From Flammeovirgaceae bacterium UBA2786 (GTDB taxonomy: Bacteria > Bacteroidota > Bacteroidia > Cytophagales > Cyclobacteriaceae): a stretch of DNA of 64,000 bases. Shown piece after piece: positions 34,100-43,232 of the stretch. A program made the position numbers and the translations under genes. Below the pieces are notes generated by a model that worked only from the letters and a program-made list of their open reading frames with translations, ran no database searches and had not been told where the DNA came from. The stretch covers positions 115,772 to 179,771 of the forward strand of contig DEIA01000009.1 of the NCBI GenBank assembly GCA_002352225.1, given 5' to 3'. Position 1 is the stretch's first letter. Every line of letters starts with the position of its first letter.

Positions 34100-34618
34100 T
34101 CAGGTTGAAACCGCAGTATCTTCGCGATAACGCAACGTAGAAACTGCTACCCCAAATGATTGCGGAATAACGGTAAGGGGAGCCACCTCGCGAATACCAA
34201 TTTTAATAATGGCCATATGATGCACCGCATGCTCGATGTTGTACGTTAACTCGCGCATAAAATTAGTTTCTACCGAAACATGCTCTTCACTATCCGGCAG
34301 GTATCCCACCTCCAGTGTCATCGGTTTGTTGGTTGGTTTATCCGAAACAAAATCCAATACATTGCGAATTGTAGCCAGTGCCACAAACTTATCGCTCTCA
34401 ATTGCTTTATCGTGCTGGCGCTTATCATAATTAACCACACCCTTCTCATACCCTTGTTCCAGGCAAACAAAAAACTCCAGCGTGTGCCGCAAATGTTGTC
34501 CAATTGTAGCATTGCTAAGGGCAGGCGAGGGTTTACGAAAATCCTCTTCTGAAATCTGATCCAGCACATCGGCCAGTTGGGAGAGAATAGTAAGGCCTGC
34601 AGTATACAGTTGCGTCAT
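34100..34618 (-). CDS. DinB-family four-helix protein
   Basis: The ATG at 34618 gives 172 residues. A TTG at 34642 lies inside the -7 promoter box, so it is unlikely to be the start. The DinB/YfiT-like four-helix fold is indicated by the metal-ligand histidines in ATIGQHLRHTLEFF and NIEHAVHHMAIIKIG. DinB-family proteins include metal-dependent thiol transferases and hydrolases (bacillithiol, mycothiol, glutathione S-transferase-like). The activity here is unknown. It is co-directional with, and 8 bp from, the ATP-grasp gene downstream, so the two products may act in one pathway. Confidence 0.8.
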   Translation of the reverse strand: MTQLYTAGLTILSQLADVLDQISEEDFRKPSPALSNATIGQHLRHTLEFFVCLEQGYEKGVVNYDKRQHDKAIESDKFVALATIRNVLDFVSDKPTNKPMTLEVGYLPDSEEHVSVETNFMRELTYNIEHAVHHMAIIKIGIREVAPLTVIPQSFGVAVSTLRYREDTAVST

Positions 34619-34639
34619 ATAATCAAACTTAAGCCGGGG

Positions 34640-34647
34640 CAAAGATA
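34640..34647 (-). promoter_or_regulatory. -7 promoter element for the DinB/ATP-grasp pair
   Basis: On the minus strand this reads TATCTTTG, an exact TAnnTTTG match, 21 bp before the ATG at 34618. It supports that start and a shared transcript for both genes. Confidence 0.45.
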
Positions 34648-34780
34648 ATTAATTCCAAATCTGAAATACGAAAAATCCGGATGATTGGATTCTATTCTAA
34701 AGTTTTCTTTTGGGTTAACTCTCCAGTAAGGTTCTATCAAAAACTCAACCTGTAGCCCAGACTGCAAAAAATGCGCTTCT

Positions 34781-35293
34781 TTAGTCGGGGAAAAGTTCTT
34801 TTACCAAGCCCCAAACCAATTCAGGTTCGTAGCCTTTTCCAATAGCGTATCGCGCAACCTTATCGCGCTTGCTAAAAATATTTTCGTCTGCCACTGCGCC
34901 TGCTTTTTTTACCACAATTGATTTCAGTGTTTTAATGTAATCGGCATCATCCAATTCTTTCAGCCCTTGTCGAATACAGTTTTTGGTAAGGCCCAGAAAC
35001 TCTAATTCATTTTTGATTTTAAGTCGCCCCCATTTTTTCATTCTGAATTTGCCCCCCGCATAGGCTTTGGCAAAGCGCTGTTCATTCAGAAACCCATCGG
35101 TAATAAGTTGGCTAATCAAATCATCAACCTGATTGGCATACAAACCGTATTCAAACAGTTTAGTTTTCACCTCTTTGTGCGAACGCTCCTGGTAGGCACA
35201 ATAGCGTTGAATTTTTGTTAATGCTTCGGTAGGCGTAAGTCGTTTTTTACTTTTCGGCTTATCTATTCCATCGGGAGCATTATGTAAATACAT
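34781..35293 (-). CDS. recX: Regulatory protein RecX
   Basis: This 170-residue protein modulates RecA filaments. The RecX three-helix repeats are visible: TPTEALTKIQRYCAYQERSHKEVKTKLFEYGL (first), then VDDLISQLITDGFLNEQRFAKAYAGGKFRMKKWGRLKIKNELEFLGL (second, with the characteristic FAKAY...KKWG pattern), and a third C-terminal repeat with RYAIGKGYEPELVWGLV. The length fits the family. It is monocistronic. No recA lies in the window. Confidence 0.9.
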   Translation of the reverse strand: MYLHNAPDGIDKPKSKKRLTPTEALTKIQRYCAYQERSHKEVKTKLFEYGLYANQVDDLISQLITDGFLNEQRFAKAYAGGKFRMKKWGRLKIKNELEFLGLTKNCIRQGLKELDDADYIKTLKSIVVKKAGAVADENIFSKRDKVARYAIGKGYEPELVWGLVKELFPD

Positions 35294-35482
35294 AGATCAA
35301 ATATCCGCTTCCTGATGCTTTTGTGCAACGAACTAATTAATAGCAGAATTACAGAATTTTTGACCTTTCGCCCACACCAAAAATTACCTTATTAACCGGG
35401 TGCAACCGTTGCCATTAGTTTTACCTCCAGGTATTGCCCTAATATTGTAACTTTTGTGCCATCTTTGCAGTCTGTAAAAGTC

Positions 35483-35884
35483 ATGCCCAATTTCTTTATC
35501 TCAATTCGAACAAAACAATGTGCCTTCTGCAGGCACCTATTTGTTTTTTTTTGGATTTTGAGTGTAAGTAATACGATTCTCTTCCCAACCTATATTTCGC
35601 ATAGCGAACAAATGCGAATTGAGGATGTTGCTCAGAATAGGAGCCTGCGGTCTACTTCCTTTCTGGATATATTCCTTGAAATGGTATTTGCCGCAAAAAC
35701 AAGTGCTGCAGATGCATGGTTAGCCGATACTCAGGAAGATAATCTGGAAAAGGATTTTATTACATCAAGACCCACCCTACTAAAGAAGCCAGAGGCATTT
35801 AACCCCGGGTTGTTGCCCCCACAAGAAGACTCTGGTAAAGAAGGTACACCCCTCACAAAAACAACTCCTCCCCCGAAAGGATAA
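35483..35884 (+). CDS. Small membrane-anchored protein heading the RND efflux operon, unknown function
   Basis: The ATG at 35483 gives 133 residues. A GTG at 35456 is in frame, but a CATCTTTG -7-like element at 35460-35467 sits after it. One hydrophobic segment lies at about residues 15-35 (FVFFWILSVSNTILF). The rest is polar, ends in a proline-rich TKTTPPPKG tail, and matches no family I recognise. It ends 49 bp before the RND adaptor gene on the same strand. Coding potential is supported by its position and a clean frame, but it could be lineage-specific. Confidence 0.55.
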   Translation: MPNFFISIRTKQCAFCRHLFVFFWILSVSNTILFPTYISHSEQMRIEDVAQNRSLRSTSFLDIFLEMVFAAKTSAADAWLADTQEDNLEKDFITSRPTLLKKPEAFNPGLLPPQEDSGKEGTPLTKTTPPPKG

Positions 35885-35933
35885 GGACTCCGTTTCTTAT
35901 TTCCTTTTCTCAATTTTATAATTAAATCTTTTT

Positions 35934-37073
35934 ATGAACTACATCCATAAGGCATTGCCATTGGTGATTACCTGCTCTTTTATCTGGAGCTGTAAAAACG
36001 CTACAACTCAGGTAAATTCTCCTGCTGAGTTTCTTGTTACGCGCGTTATTAGCAAAGACACTATTATCTATAATGAATATGTAAGCGATATTCATGCTAT
36101 CCGTAATGTTGAAATACGAGCCCGGGTTCAGGGTTATCTGGAATCTATACATATAGATGAAGGAGCACAGGTAAAAAAGGGGCAACTTCTTTTTACCATT
36201 AACGATGAAGAGTATCGTGCAGCTGTTAACCAGGCCAGAGCATCGCTTCATAGTGCCGAAGCAGAAGCCACTGCCCTGGCGCTGGAAGTTGACCGTGTAA
36301 AAATTCTGGTTGATAAAAATGTAGTATCAGAAACCGAACTTAGACTTGCTAACGCCAAATACACAGCGGCCAAGGCGCGCATTGAAGAAGAGCAATCTGT
36401 TTACTCCAATGCCTCCATCCGTCTTTCTCATACGGTTATTCGTTCACCCTTTGATGGTGTAATCGATCGTATCCCTTTTAAGATTGGAAGCCTGATTAAC
36501 GAAGGAAGCCTGCTCACCTCTGTAAGCGATACCCACGAAATGTTTGCATACTTCAAGGTGTCAGAACAGGAATATCTAAAGTACAGACAATCCAACACCA
36601 GTCTAAGCAGTGAAGAAGTAGAGTTGGTTTTAGCTGATAACTCTTTTCATAAACACAAAGGCCGGATAGAAACAATGGAAGGAGAGTTTGACGCCACTAC
36701 CGGTACTATTGCCATTCGTGCAAGGTTCCCTAATCCCGAACATCTGCTCAAGCATGGATCTAGCGGAAAAGTACGCACAGGAAATGTATTGAAAGATGCT
36801 ATTCTCGTTCCGCAAAAATCAACTACCGAAATACAGGATCGTACTTTTGTGTATCTGGTAGGGGCTGATAAAAAAACTTCATTAAAAAGTTTCACTCCTT
36901 TAATGCGGTTCTCTCACTTCTATATTGTAGCTGCGGGGTTAAAGCCTGGTGACGAAATTATATATGAGGGTATTCAAAATGTGCAAGACGGACTGGAAAT
37001 AAAACCGGTGTTCATCCCATTAGATAGTATCGTGGCTTATACCAGAAGCAATTCACTGTCTATTACAAATTAA
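35934..37073 (+). CDS. RND efflux periplasmic adaptor (membrane fusion protein)
   Basis: This 379-residue lipoprotein (lipobox IWSC, about residue 20) has the MFP order. A barrel/lipoyl half reads IRARVQGYLESIHIDEGAQVKKGQLLFTIND. An alpha-hairpin covers about 85-155 (YRAAVNQARASLHSAEAEATALALEVDRVKILV). The second lipoyl half, TVIRSPFDGVIDRIPFKIGSLINEGSLLTSVSD, is followed by a beta-barrel and a membrane-proximal domain. It links the inner-membrane RND pump encoded next with the outer-membrane channel. It is the first of three contiguous pump genes with gaps of 11 and 4 bp. Confidence 0.95.
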   Translation: MNYIHKALPLVITCSFIWSCKNATTQVNSPAEFLVTRVISKDTIIYNEYVSDIHAIRNVEIRARVQGYLESIHIDEGAQVKKGQLLFTINDEEYRAAVNQARASLHSAEAEATALALEVDRVKILVDKNVVSETELRLANAKYTAAKARIEEEQSVYSNASIRLSHTVIRSPFDGVIDRIPFKIGSLINEGSLLTSVSDTHEMFAYFKVSEQEYLKYRQSNTSLSSEEVELVLADNSFHKHKGRIETMEGEFDATTGTIAIRARFPNPEHLLKHGSSGKVRTGNVLKDAILVPQKSTTEIQDRTFVYLVGADKKTSLKSFTPLMRFSHFYIVAAGLKPGDEIIYEGIQNVQDGLEIKPVFIPLDSIVAYTRSNSLSITN

Positions 37074-37084
37074 CGGCTTGCATT

Positions 37085-40000
37085 ATGTTTAATGTATTCA
37101 TTCATCGTCCTGTATTATCTCTGGTTATCTCTCTCCTGATAACGTTGCTGGGATTGCTGGCCCTTACTCAACTGCCCGTAACGCAGTTCCCTGATATTGT
37201 TCCTCCTTCTGTTTCAGTTACTACCAGCTACACGGGCGCCAATGCCGAAGTAAGTGCAAAAGCCGTAGTTACCACCCTTGAACGCGCCATTAATGGTGTG
37301 CCTGGCATGACTTATATGACATCTGTTTCGGGAAATGACGGGACCAGTATTATTACTGTAAACTTTAATGTGGGTGTAGATCCTGACATTGCTGCTGTAA
37401 ACGTTCAGAATCGTGTTTCTACTGTATTGGATGAACTTCCTGAAGAAGTAATAAAAGCGGGGGTAGGGGTAGAGAAAGAAGTAAACAGCATGTTGCTTTA
37501 CCTTAACATACTTAGTTCCGATCAGGATGCCGATGAGAAATTCATCTACAATTTTGCAGACATCAACATCCTACCAGAACTAAAACGAATTGATGGTGTT
37601 GGTTACGCCACTATTATGGGTGCGCGCGAGTATTCCATGCGGGTATGGCTAAAGCCCGATCGTATGGCATTTTATGACATCTCCACCGATGAAGTTATTC
37701 AGGCTATCCGCAACCAGAATGTGGAAGCAGCACCAGGCAAAACAGGAGAAAGTTCTGATCGCAATTCGCAGGTATTACAATATGTACTGCGTTACACAGG
37801 TAAATTTAATGAGCCCCAACAATATGAAAATATTGTGCTTCGGGCTGATAAAGATGGCTCGTTACTTAAACTGAAGGACATAGCTACCATTGAGTTTGGT
37901 TCACGCAATTACAGTGTACTCTCAAAAGAAAACGGCAAACCTTCTGCGGCCATTATGTTAAAACAACGCCCCGGGTCAAACGCTAAAGAAGTAATTGAAA
38001 ATGTAAAAAAAAGGATGGAGGAATTGAAAGTGATTGCTTTTCCCCCCGGCATGGGTTACACCATTGGATATGATGTGTCGCGATTTCTTGATGCCTCTAT
38101 TGACGAGGTGTTGCGTACGCTTATTGAAGCATTTATTCTTGTTTCGTTAGTCGTTTTTCTATTTCTGCAGGATTTTCGCTCTACCTTAATCCCGGCACTG
38201 GCCGTTCCGGTTTCATTAATCGGCACATTCTTTTTCATGCAAATGTTAGGTTTTTCGATTAACCTGCTTACTCTGTTTGCATTGGTACTGGCCATTGGTA
38301 TTGTGGTTGATAATGCTATTGTGGTAGTAGAAGCTGTGCATGTAAAAATGGGATTGGGGCTTTCGCCCAGGCAAGCCACCCTTAGTGCCATGAATGAAAT
38401 TAGCGGAGCCTTAATTGGCATTACACTGGTAATGTCTGCGGTGTTTGTTCCGGTTGCTTTTATGAGTGGACCGGTGGGAATCTTCTACCGGCAGTTCTCG
38501 CTTACGCTAGCCATTTCCATTGTCATCTCAGGCATAAATGCAGTGTCGCTTACGCCAGCCTTATGTGCCATACTACTAAAGGATACTCATCATGCTCCTA
38601 AAAAAGACACCTGGCTACAACGCTTTTTCAATCGCTTCAACCAGTGGTATGAATCCGTGTCTGAAAAGTACCAGTTTTTTATAAGCAAAACAGCCGCCCG
38701 AAGAACCGTTACTCTTGCGCTATTTGTTGGTTTCATTATGGCTACGTGGGGTATGAGTAACATCCTCCCAACAGGTTTTATTCCATCAGAAGATCAGGGA
38801 ATGATCTACGCTAACGTAATCACTCCTGCCGGATCAACTGTTGAACGCACGGAGGATATAATGGATAAAATTCAACAAGCTACTGTAGACATGAATAGTG
38901 TTGAGTCTGTTTCCACGCTTTCGGGTTATAGTTTGATATCAGAGGGCGCGGGGGCATCATACGGTATGGGTATGATTAACCTGAAACCATGGGATGAGCG
39001 TGATCAATCTGTAGATGAATTAGTGCGTGCGCTGGAGGAGAGAACCAGTCATATTAAAGATGCTTCTATTCAGTTTTTTCCTCCGCCTACGGTACCTGGT
39101 TTTGGTAATGCCAGTGGCTTTGAGGTTCGTTTGCTGGATCGTACCGGTAGCGGAGACTTAACCCACACAGCCGATGTGGCCAACCAGTTTATTAAAACCC
39201 TAAAGCAGCGCCCCGAAATTGCTGATGCCTTTACCAACTTTAATGCAACTTTCCCTCAGTACCTGATCCATCTGGATCAGGACATTGCCGCACAAAAAGG
39301 TATAACTATCGACAATGCGATGAACAACCTGCAGGTGCTGATAGGTAGTTACTACACCTCTAACTTTCTTCGGTTTGGGCAGATGTATAAAGTAATGGTG
39401 CAAGCCGATCCCTTCTATCGTTCTTCGCCAGAAGACATTCTGAAAATGCTGGTGAAAAATGATAAAGGAGAAATGGTGCCTTACTCGGCTTTTACAAAAT
39501 TAGAACGTGTGTACGGCCCCGAACAACTTACCCGTTATAACATGTTTACTGCCGCTATGATCAATGGCGATGCAACTGCCGGTTACAGTAGTGGCGATGC
39601 CGTTAACGCTATTGAAGAAGTGTCCAAAACGTTGCCACAGGGGTTTGCCATCGAATGGTCGGGGATGACCCGCGAAGAAGTATTGGCTGGCAATCAGGCC
39701 ATTTATATTTTTATTATTTGTCTGGTCTTTGTGTACCTCTTGCTTGCGGCACAATACGAAAGTTTTTTGCTCCCTCTTCCGGTTATTCTTTCGTTGCCGG
39801 CCGGAATATTTGGATCATTCCTGTTTTTGTATCTGTTCGGATTACAGAACAATATTTATGCACAGGTTGCGCTGGTTATGCTAATTGGTTTGCTGGGCAA
39901 AAATGCCATTTTAATTGTTGAAGTAGCCCACAACCACGAAAAAGAAGAAGGCCGCACATTTGTAGATGCCGCTTTAGAAGGTGCTCGTGCGCGTTTGCGT

Positions 40001-40231
40001 CCTATTCTTATGACTTCGTTTGCTTTTATTGCTGGCTTAATTCCATTGTGTATTGCATCTGGCGCAGGCGCGATGGGCAATCGTTCTATTGGTACAGCTG
40101 CTGCAGGCGGTATGCTTATCGGTACGGTGTTTGGCCTGCTGGTTATACCCGGGCTCTATGTACTCTTCAGCAGTCTTTCTCAAAAACAAAAATCCGGAAA
40201 CGTAACCAAGATTACGGAACATCTTAATTAA
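37085..40231 (+). CDS. RND-family hydrophobe/amphiphile efflux pump (AcrB-like, HAE1)
   Basis: This 1048-residue inner-membrane transporter is of typical AcrB length. It shows helix 1 (VLSLVISLLITLLGLLALTQLPVTQFPDI), porter subdomains, and helix 4 with the proton-relay acidic residues in LALVLAIGIVVDNAIVVVE. GxxxFYRQFSLTLAISI and the C-terminal LLGKNAILIVEVAHNHEKEEGR follow (helices 10-12 region). It exports drugs, dyes, bile-type detergents or fatty compounds by proton antiport. The substrate range cannot be read. It works with the adaptor and TolC-like channel encoded on either side. No TetR or AraC regulator gene is adjacent. Confidence 0.97.
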   Translation: MFNVFIHRPVLSLVISLLITLLGLLALTQLPVTQFPDIVPPSVSVTTSYTGANAEVSAKAVVTTLERAINGVPGMTYMTSVSGNDGTSIITVNFNVGVDPDIAAVNVQNRVSTVLDELPEEVIKAGVGVEKEVNSMLLYLNILSSDQDADEKFIYNFADINILPELKRIDGVGYATIMGAREYSMRVWLKPDRMAFYDISTDEVIQAIRNQNVEAAPGKTGESSDRNSQVLQYVLRYTGKFNEPQQYENIVLRADKDGSLLKLKDIATIEFGSRNYSVLSKENGKPSAAIMLKQRPGSNAKEVIENVKKRMEELKVIAFPPGMGYTIGYDVSRFLDASIDEVLRTLIEAFILVSLVVFLFLQDFRSTLIPALAVPVSLIGTFFFMQMLGFSINLLTLFALVLAIGIVVDNAIVVVEAVHVKMGLGLSPRQATLSAMNEISGALIGITLVMSAVFVPVAFMSGPVGIFYRQFSLTLAISIVISGINAVSLTPALCAILLKDTHHAPKKDTWLQRFFNRFNQWYESVSEKYQFFISKTAARRTVTLALFVGFIMATWGMSNILPTGFIPSEDQGMIYANVITPAGSTVERTEDIMDKIQQATVDMNSVESVSTLSGYSLISEGAGASYGMGMINLKPWDERDQSVDELVRALEERTSHIKDASIQFFPPPTVPGFGNASGFEVRLLDRTGSGDLTHTADVANQFIKTLKQRPEIADAFTNFNATFPQYLIHLDQDIAAQKGITIDNAMNNLQVLIGSYYTSNFLRFGQMYKVMVQADPFYRSSPEDILKMLVKNDKGEMVPYSAFTKLERVYGPEQLTRYNMFTAAMINGDATAGYSSGDAVNAIEEVSKTLPQGFAIEWSGMTREEVLAGNQAIYIFIICLVFVYLLLAAQYESFLLPLPVILSLPAGIFGSFLFLYLFGLQNNIYAQVALVMLIGLLGKNAILIVEVAHNHEKEEGRTFVDAALEGARARLRPILMTSFAFIAGLIPLCIASGAGAMGNRSIGTAAAGGMLIGTVFGLLVIPGLYVLFSSLSQKQKSGNVTKITEHLN

Positions 40232-40235
40232 CGTT

Positions 40236-41672
40236 ATGCGTCATACTTATAAGTTAATCTCTCTATTCGTAATTGGGCTCGCCTTGTCGGCATGTAAAGT
40301 AGTATCCCCACCTGCAGAAAGCGATACATTAGAAATACCAACTCAGTTTATCCACACCTCCGATAGTAGTCAGTATGGGGGGGCTGTTCCCTGGAAAGAA
40401 TTTTTTACAGATGAACACCTGCAAAATTTAATAGCTGAAGCCATCCTTAATAACCCCGATCAGAAAATAGCTATACAACGGGTGGATGTTGCTCGTGCCG
40501 GAGTACGAATAGCAAAAGGCGCAATGCTACCCAGTGTGGAAGCAACTATTACAGGCGGGCAACAGCGATTTGGAAAATACACTATGGATGGAGTGGGAAA
40601 TTTTGACACCAACTTTTCGCCTAATATAAATGAAGATCAACGCATGGCTGAGCACCTCCCCGATTATCACACTGCGTTATTAAGTTCGTGGGAAATTGAT
40701 TTGTGGGGCAAATTGCGTAATCAAAAACGAGCCGCTGCTGCCCGGCTACTGGCCACTGAACAAGGGCGCCAGTTAGTTGCAACAACCTTAGTAGCCGAAG
40801 TTGCCAGAAATTATTACGAGTTGGTAACGTTGGACAATGAATTATTAATTATTGAAAAAAATATTCAATTGCAGGAACGTGCTTTGGAAGTAGTACGTGC
40901 ACAAAAAGAAGCTGGCCGGGCAACTGAGTTGGCTGTAAAACAATTTACAGCACAGTTAATACACACGCGCGTTCTGGATGTAGACATACGTCAGCGTATT
41001 TTTTCAGTTGAAACAACTATAAATTTTTTGTTAGGGCGTTTTAACCAGCCAGTTGTGCGTAATCAGTCAATTTTATTACAGCCGCTTCCCCAAAAAATAA
41101 ACAGTGGTATACCAGCTCAAATGCTCAGGCACAGGCCTGATATTCTGCAAGCCGAATTACAAATGCAGGCCGCACATTTTAATGTGCTGGCCGCTCGTAG
41201 TGCATTTATGCCATCGCTCAATATTACGGCTGCCTGGGGGTTACAGTCTTTCGATGTAAGCAAATGGTTAAACCCGGCATCGTTAACATACGGTTTATTT
41301 GGTGGGCTTACTGCACCAATCTTCTACCGCAACCAACTAAAGGCTGAATTTCAACGAGCCAATGCCGAGCAACGTGAAGCCTTATATACTTTTCAAAAAG
41401 CTGTGTTGTTAGGGTATCAGGAAGTAATTACCAATCTTAATCAGATTAATGCTTTGCAAACTTCTTCCCAATTAAAGCAACAGGAGGTAACCGTATTGAG
41501 CGAAGGTGTGGCCACCTCAAATGACTTATACATTGCCGGCATGGCGTCTTATCTTGAGGTTATAACTGCGCAGAAGAGTGTGTTAGAGGCAGAACTGCAA
41601 CTAACCGAAACCCGCAAGGCACAGTTTTTTACAATGATTAATTTGTATAGAGCTCTTGGCGGAGGATGGTAA
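40236..41672 (+). CDS. TolC-family outer-membrane efflux lipoprotein
   Basis: This 478-residue protein has a lipoprotein signal ending LSAC. Two OEP repeats cover about 60-260 and 270-470. They include ILNNPDQKIAIQRVDVARAGVRIAKGAMLPSVEATITGG, LLSSWEIDLWGKLRNQKRAAAARLLATEQG and MLRHRPDILQAELQMQAAHFNVLAARSAFMPSLNITAAWG. These form the trimeric channel and alpha-helical tunnel that dock onto the RND adaptor. It resembles the OprM/CusC/NodT lipoprotein subgroup. It follows the pump gene by 4 bp and completes the tripartite system. Confidence 0.95.
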   Translation: MRHTYKLISLFVIGLALSACKVVSPPAESDTLEIPTQFIHTSDSSQYGGAVPWKEFFTDEHLQNLIAEAILNNPDQKIAIQRVDVARAGVRIAKGAMLPSVEATITGGQQRFGKYTMDGVGNFDTNFSPNINEDQRMAEHLPDYHTALLSSWEIDLWGKLRNQKRAAAARLLATEQGRQLVATTLVAEVARNYYELVTLDNELLIIEKNIQLQERALEVVRAQKEAGRATELAVKQFTAQLIHTRVLDVDIRQRIFSVETTINFLLGRFNQPVVRNQSILLQPLPQKINSGIPAQMLRHRPDILQAELQMQAAHFNVLAARSAFMPSLNITAAWGLQSFDVSKWLNPASLTYGLFGGLTAPIFYRNQLKAEFQRANAEQREALYTFQKAVLLGYQEVITNLNQINALQTSSQLKQQEVTVLSEGVATSNDLYIAGMASYLEVITAQKSVLEAELQLTETRKAQFFTMINLYRALGGGW

Positions 41673-41730
41673 CCTTTTATATCGGCCACAAAAAGACAAT
41701 GCGGCTTGTAATACTATTTATGCGTTGCGG

Positions 41731-42204
41731 TTACTTAATAAGACCCTTCGTTTTTAAAATACTTCCCACGAATTTGCGCTCGTTATCCGTGTTAAAAATT
41801 TTAAATGGTAAGTGTATAAGTTGGGCCTTGTTAACAAACAATAAGTAATAATCTTTACCGGCTTTGGCACGCTTAATCTGATCCCACTTTAGTGGCATCC
41901 CCTCACGGGCATTTAATTTCATTACAAGCTGCTGGCTGGTTATTTCGTAGCTAAACCGCTCGAACAACATTTTTCCCTGGTCTAACTGGGTTACTCCGTA
42001 AAACTGAATCCACCAGAAAAGCAGATAAAGCGCTGCTCCGACAAACGCCCCAATAAACCACCAGATACTGGGTATCCACAAATAACAAAGGCAAATGGCC
42101 AGTACAATAAGGCTTACCCACCACTGCTGTTTCAAAATGGACTTTAGGGCCATCTTAATATAATCCCGCTTCTCTAATCGGTAATTGCGTGTTTTTACAA
42201 CCAT
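41731..42204 (-). CDS. YcxB-like membrane protein
   Basis: This 157-residue protein has two membrane helices at about 30-75 (WWVSLIVLAICLCYLWIPSIWWFIGAFVGAALYLLFWW). A C-terminal YcxB-like domain follows (RFSYEITSQQLVMKLNAREGMPLKWDQIKRAKAGKDYYLLFVNKAQLIHLPFKIF). The family is widespread and of unknown function. The C-terminal part resembles a PH-like beta fold. It is convergent with the efflux operon and has no evident partner genes. Confidence 0.8.
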   Translation of the reverse strand: MVVKTRNYRLEKRDYIKMALKSILKQQWWVSLIVLAICLCYLWIPSIWWFIGAFVGAALYLLFWWIQFYGVTQLDQGKMLFERFSYEITSQQLVMKLNAREGMPLKWDQIKRAKAGKDYYLLFVNKAQLIHLPFKIFNTDNERKFVGSILKTKGLIK

Positions 42205-42504
42205 AGTCTAAATCCTAAAAAATCAGGAGCGCAAAAATAATGGATTTAAGGAATTTACGCCTTGCCACAATGGAAAGAATGTTGTTTTTAAGATATCCGC
42301 AAACAATGTTAATTCAGAAAGAGAATTGACAATCGTCTATCCCTTTTAAAGAATGCACGCCAATAAAAAAGACATAATATTTCACCTCTTTTCCAACCAC
42401 ATTTAAAAGGGCAGGCAATTAAGCTATCGTTTACATAGCTGTTTTACACAGGCGGTTATCCTAACATTTCTTATTTCGGATTATTTTATCAATAATTGTT
42501 TTTT
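42205..42504. other. 300-bp intergenic region, nothing assignable
   Basis: This AT-rich gap lies between the divergent YcxB-like gene and the TonB operon. CAAAAATA at 42232-42239 is an exact -7 match on the minus strand (TATTTTTG) for the YcxB-like gene. No convincing ORF, hairpin or repeat was found. The promoter of the four-gene operon presumably lies here, but I cannot place it with confidence. Confidence 0.4.
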
Positions 42505-43221
42505 ATGAGATTTTTTCTTCTGGTTTTATTCGTATTACTGGTGCATAATGGCTATTCCCAATCTTTTAAGACTGATACCACATTTCTTGTTGAGGCAAAG
42601 AAAAATGCTTTAGCTCTTTACTATAATCAAATGCGCACACAATCGCATTTGATTAACGGCAGCCGGTATACAGGGCCTCAGCCCACTGGGAGGCATAACC
42701 TCTCTGCCAAAGAGCATCCGTACTACGCACCCGGTTGGTTGCCCGGTACCGTGCTTTATGATAATGAATGGTACTCCGCAGCGTTTCTCTATAACGTAAG
42801 CACCCATACCCTCATTACCAATTACGGACCTGAACAAATTCAGTTGATAAGCGAAAAGATCGATCAATTTACGTTAGAGGATCATCACTTCGTTAAACTA
42901 AACGAAGACCAACTGCCTCATACTTTTTATGAAATTACTTACAATGGGGCTTCTAAAGTATATGTGTTGTGGCAAAAAGTTGTTGAGAGCAAATACAAAG
43001 ACAACAGAATTACATCCGAATTTATTCCTAAAACAACATATTATATAAAAAAGAATCATACCTATTATGTTGTAAGGGGTAAACGCTCTCTTCTAAAGAT
43101 ATTTCCCGGACACAAGGCAGATCTGAAAAAAATCATCCAATCCAAAAATCAAGTTTATAGCGATAACAGAATTTTCTTTATCAGTGAAATGGCCCGTATT
43201 TACGATAGTTCTTCCCACTAA
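42505..43221 (+). CDS. Secreted protein of unknown function, first gene of a TonB receptor operon
   Basis: The ATG at 42505 gives 238 residues. A TTG 9 bp upstream adds only two residues. A signal peptide covers about 1-18 (ending NGYSQ). The mature protein contains HPYYAPGWLPGTVLYDNEWYSAAFLYNVSTHTLIT and a lysine-rich C-terminal part with KTTYYIKKNHTYYVVRGKRSLLKIFPGHKADLKKIIQ. No family with known function is recognised. It ends 11 bp before the receptor gene and is probably co-expressed with it, so it may be a periplasmic or surface accessory. Confidence 0.72.
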   Translation: MRFFLLVLFVLLVHNGYSQSFKTDTTFLVEAKKNALALYYNQMRTQSHLINGSRYTGPQPTGRHNLSAKEHPYYAPGWLPGTVLYDNEWYSAAFLYNVSTHTLITNYGPEQIQLISEKIDQFTLEDHHFVKLNEDQLPHTFYEITYNGASKVYVLWQKVVESKYKDNRITSEFIPKTTYYIKKNHTYYVVRGKRSLLKIFPGHKADLKKIIQSKNQVYSDNRIFFISEMARIYDSSSH

Positions 43222-43232
43222 GAGATAATTGG

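Noticed and set aside
38056..38421. 121-residue minus-strand ORF inside the RND pump gene
   Set aside because: It overlaps the conserved helix-4 region of the pump on the opposite strand and has no domain.
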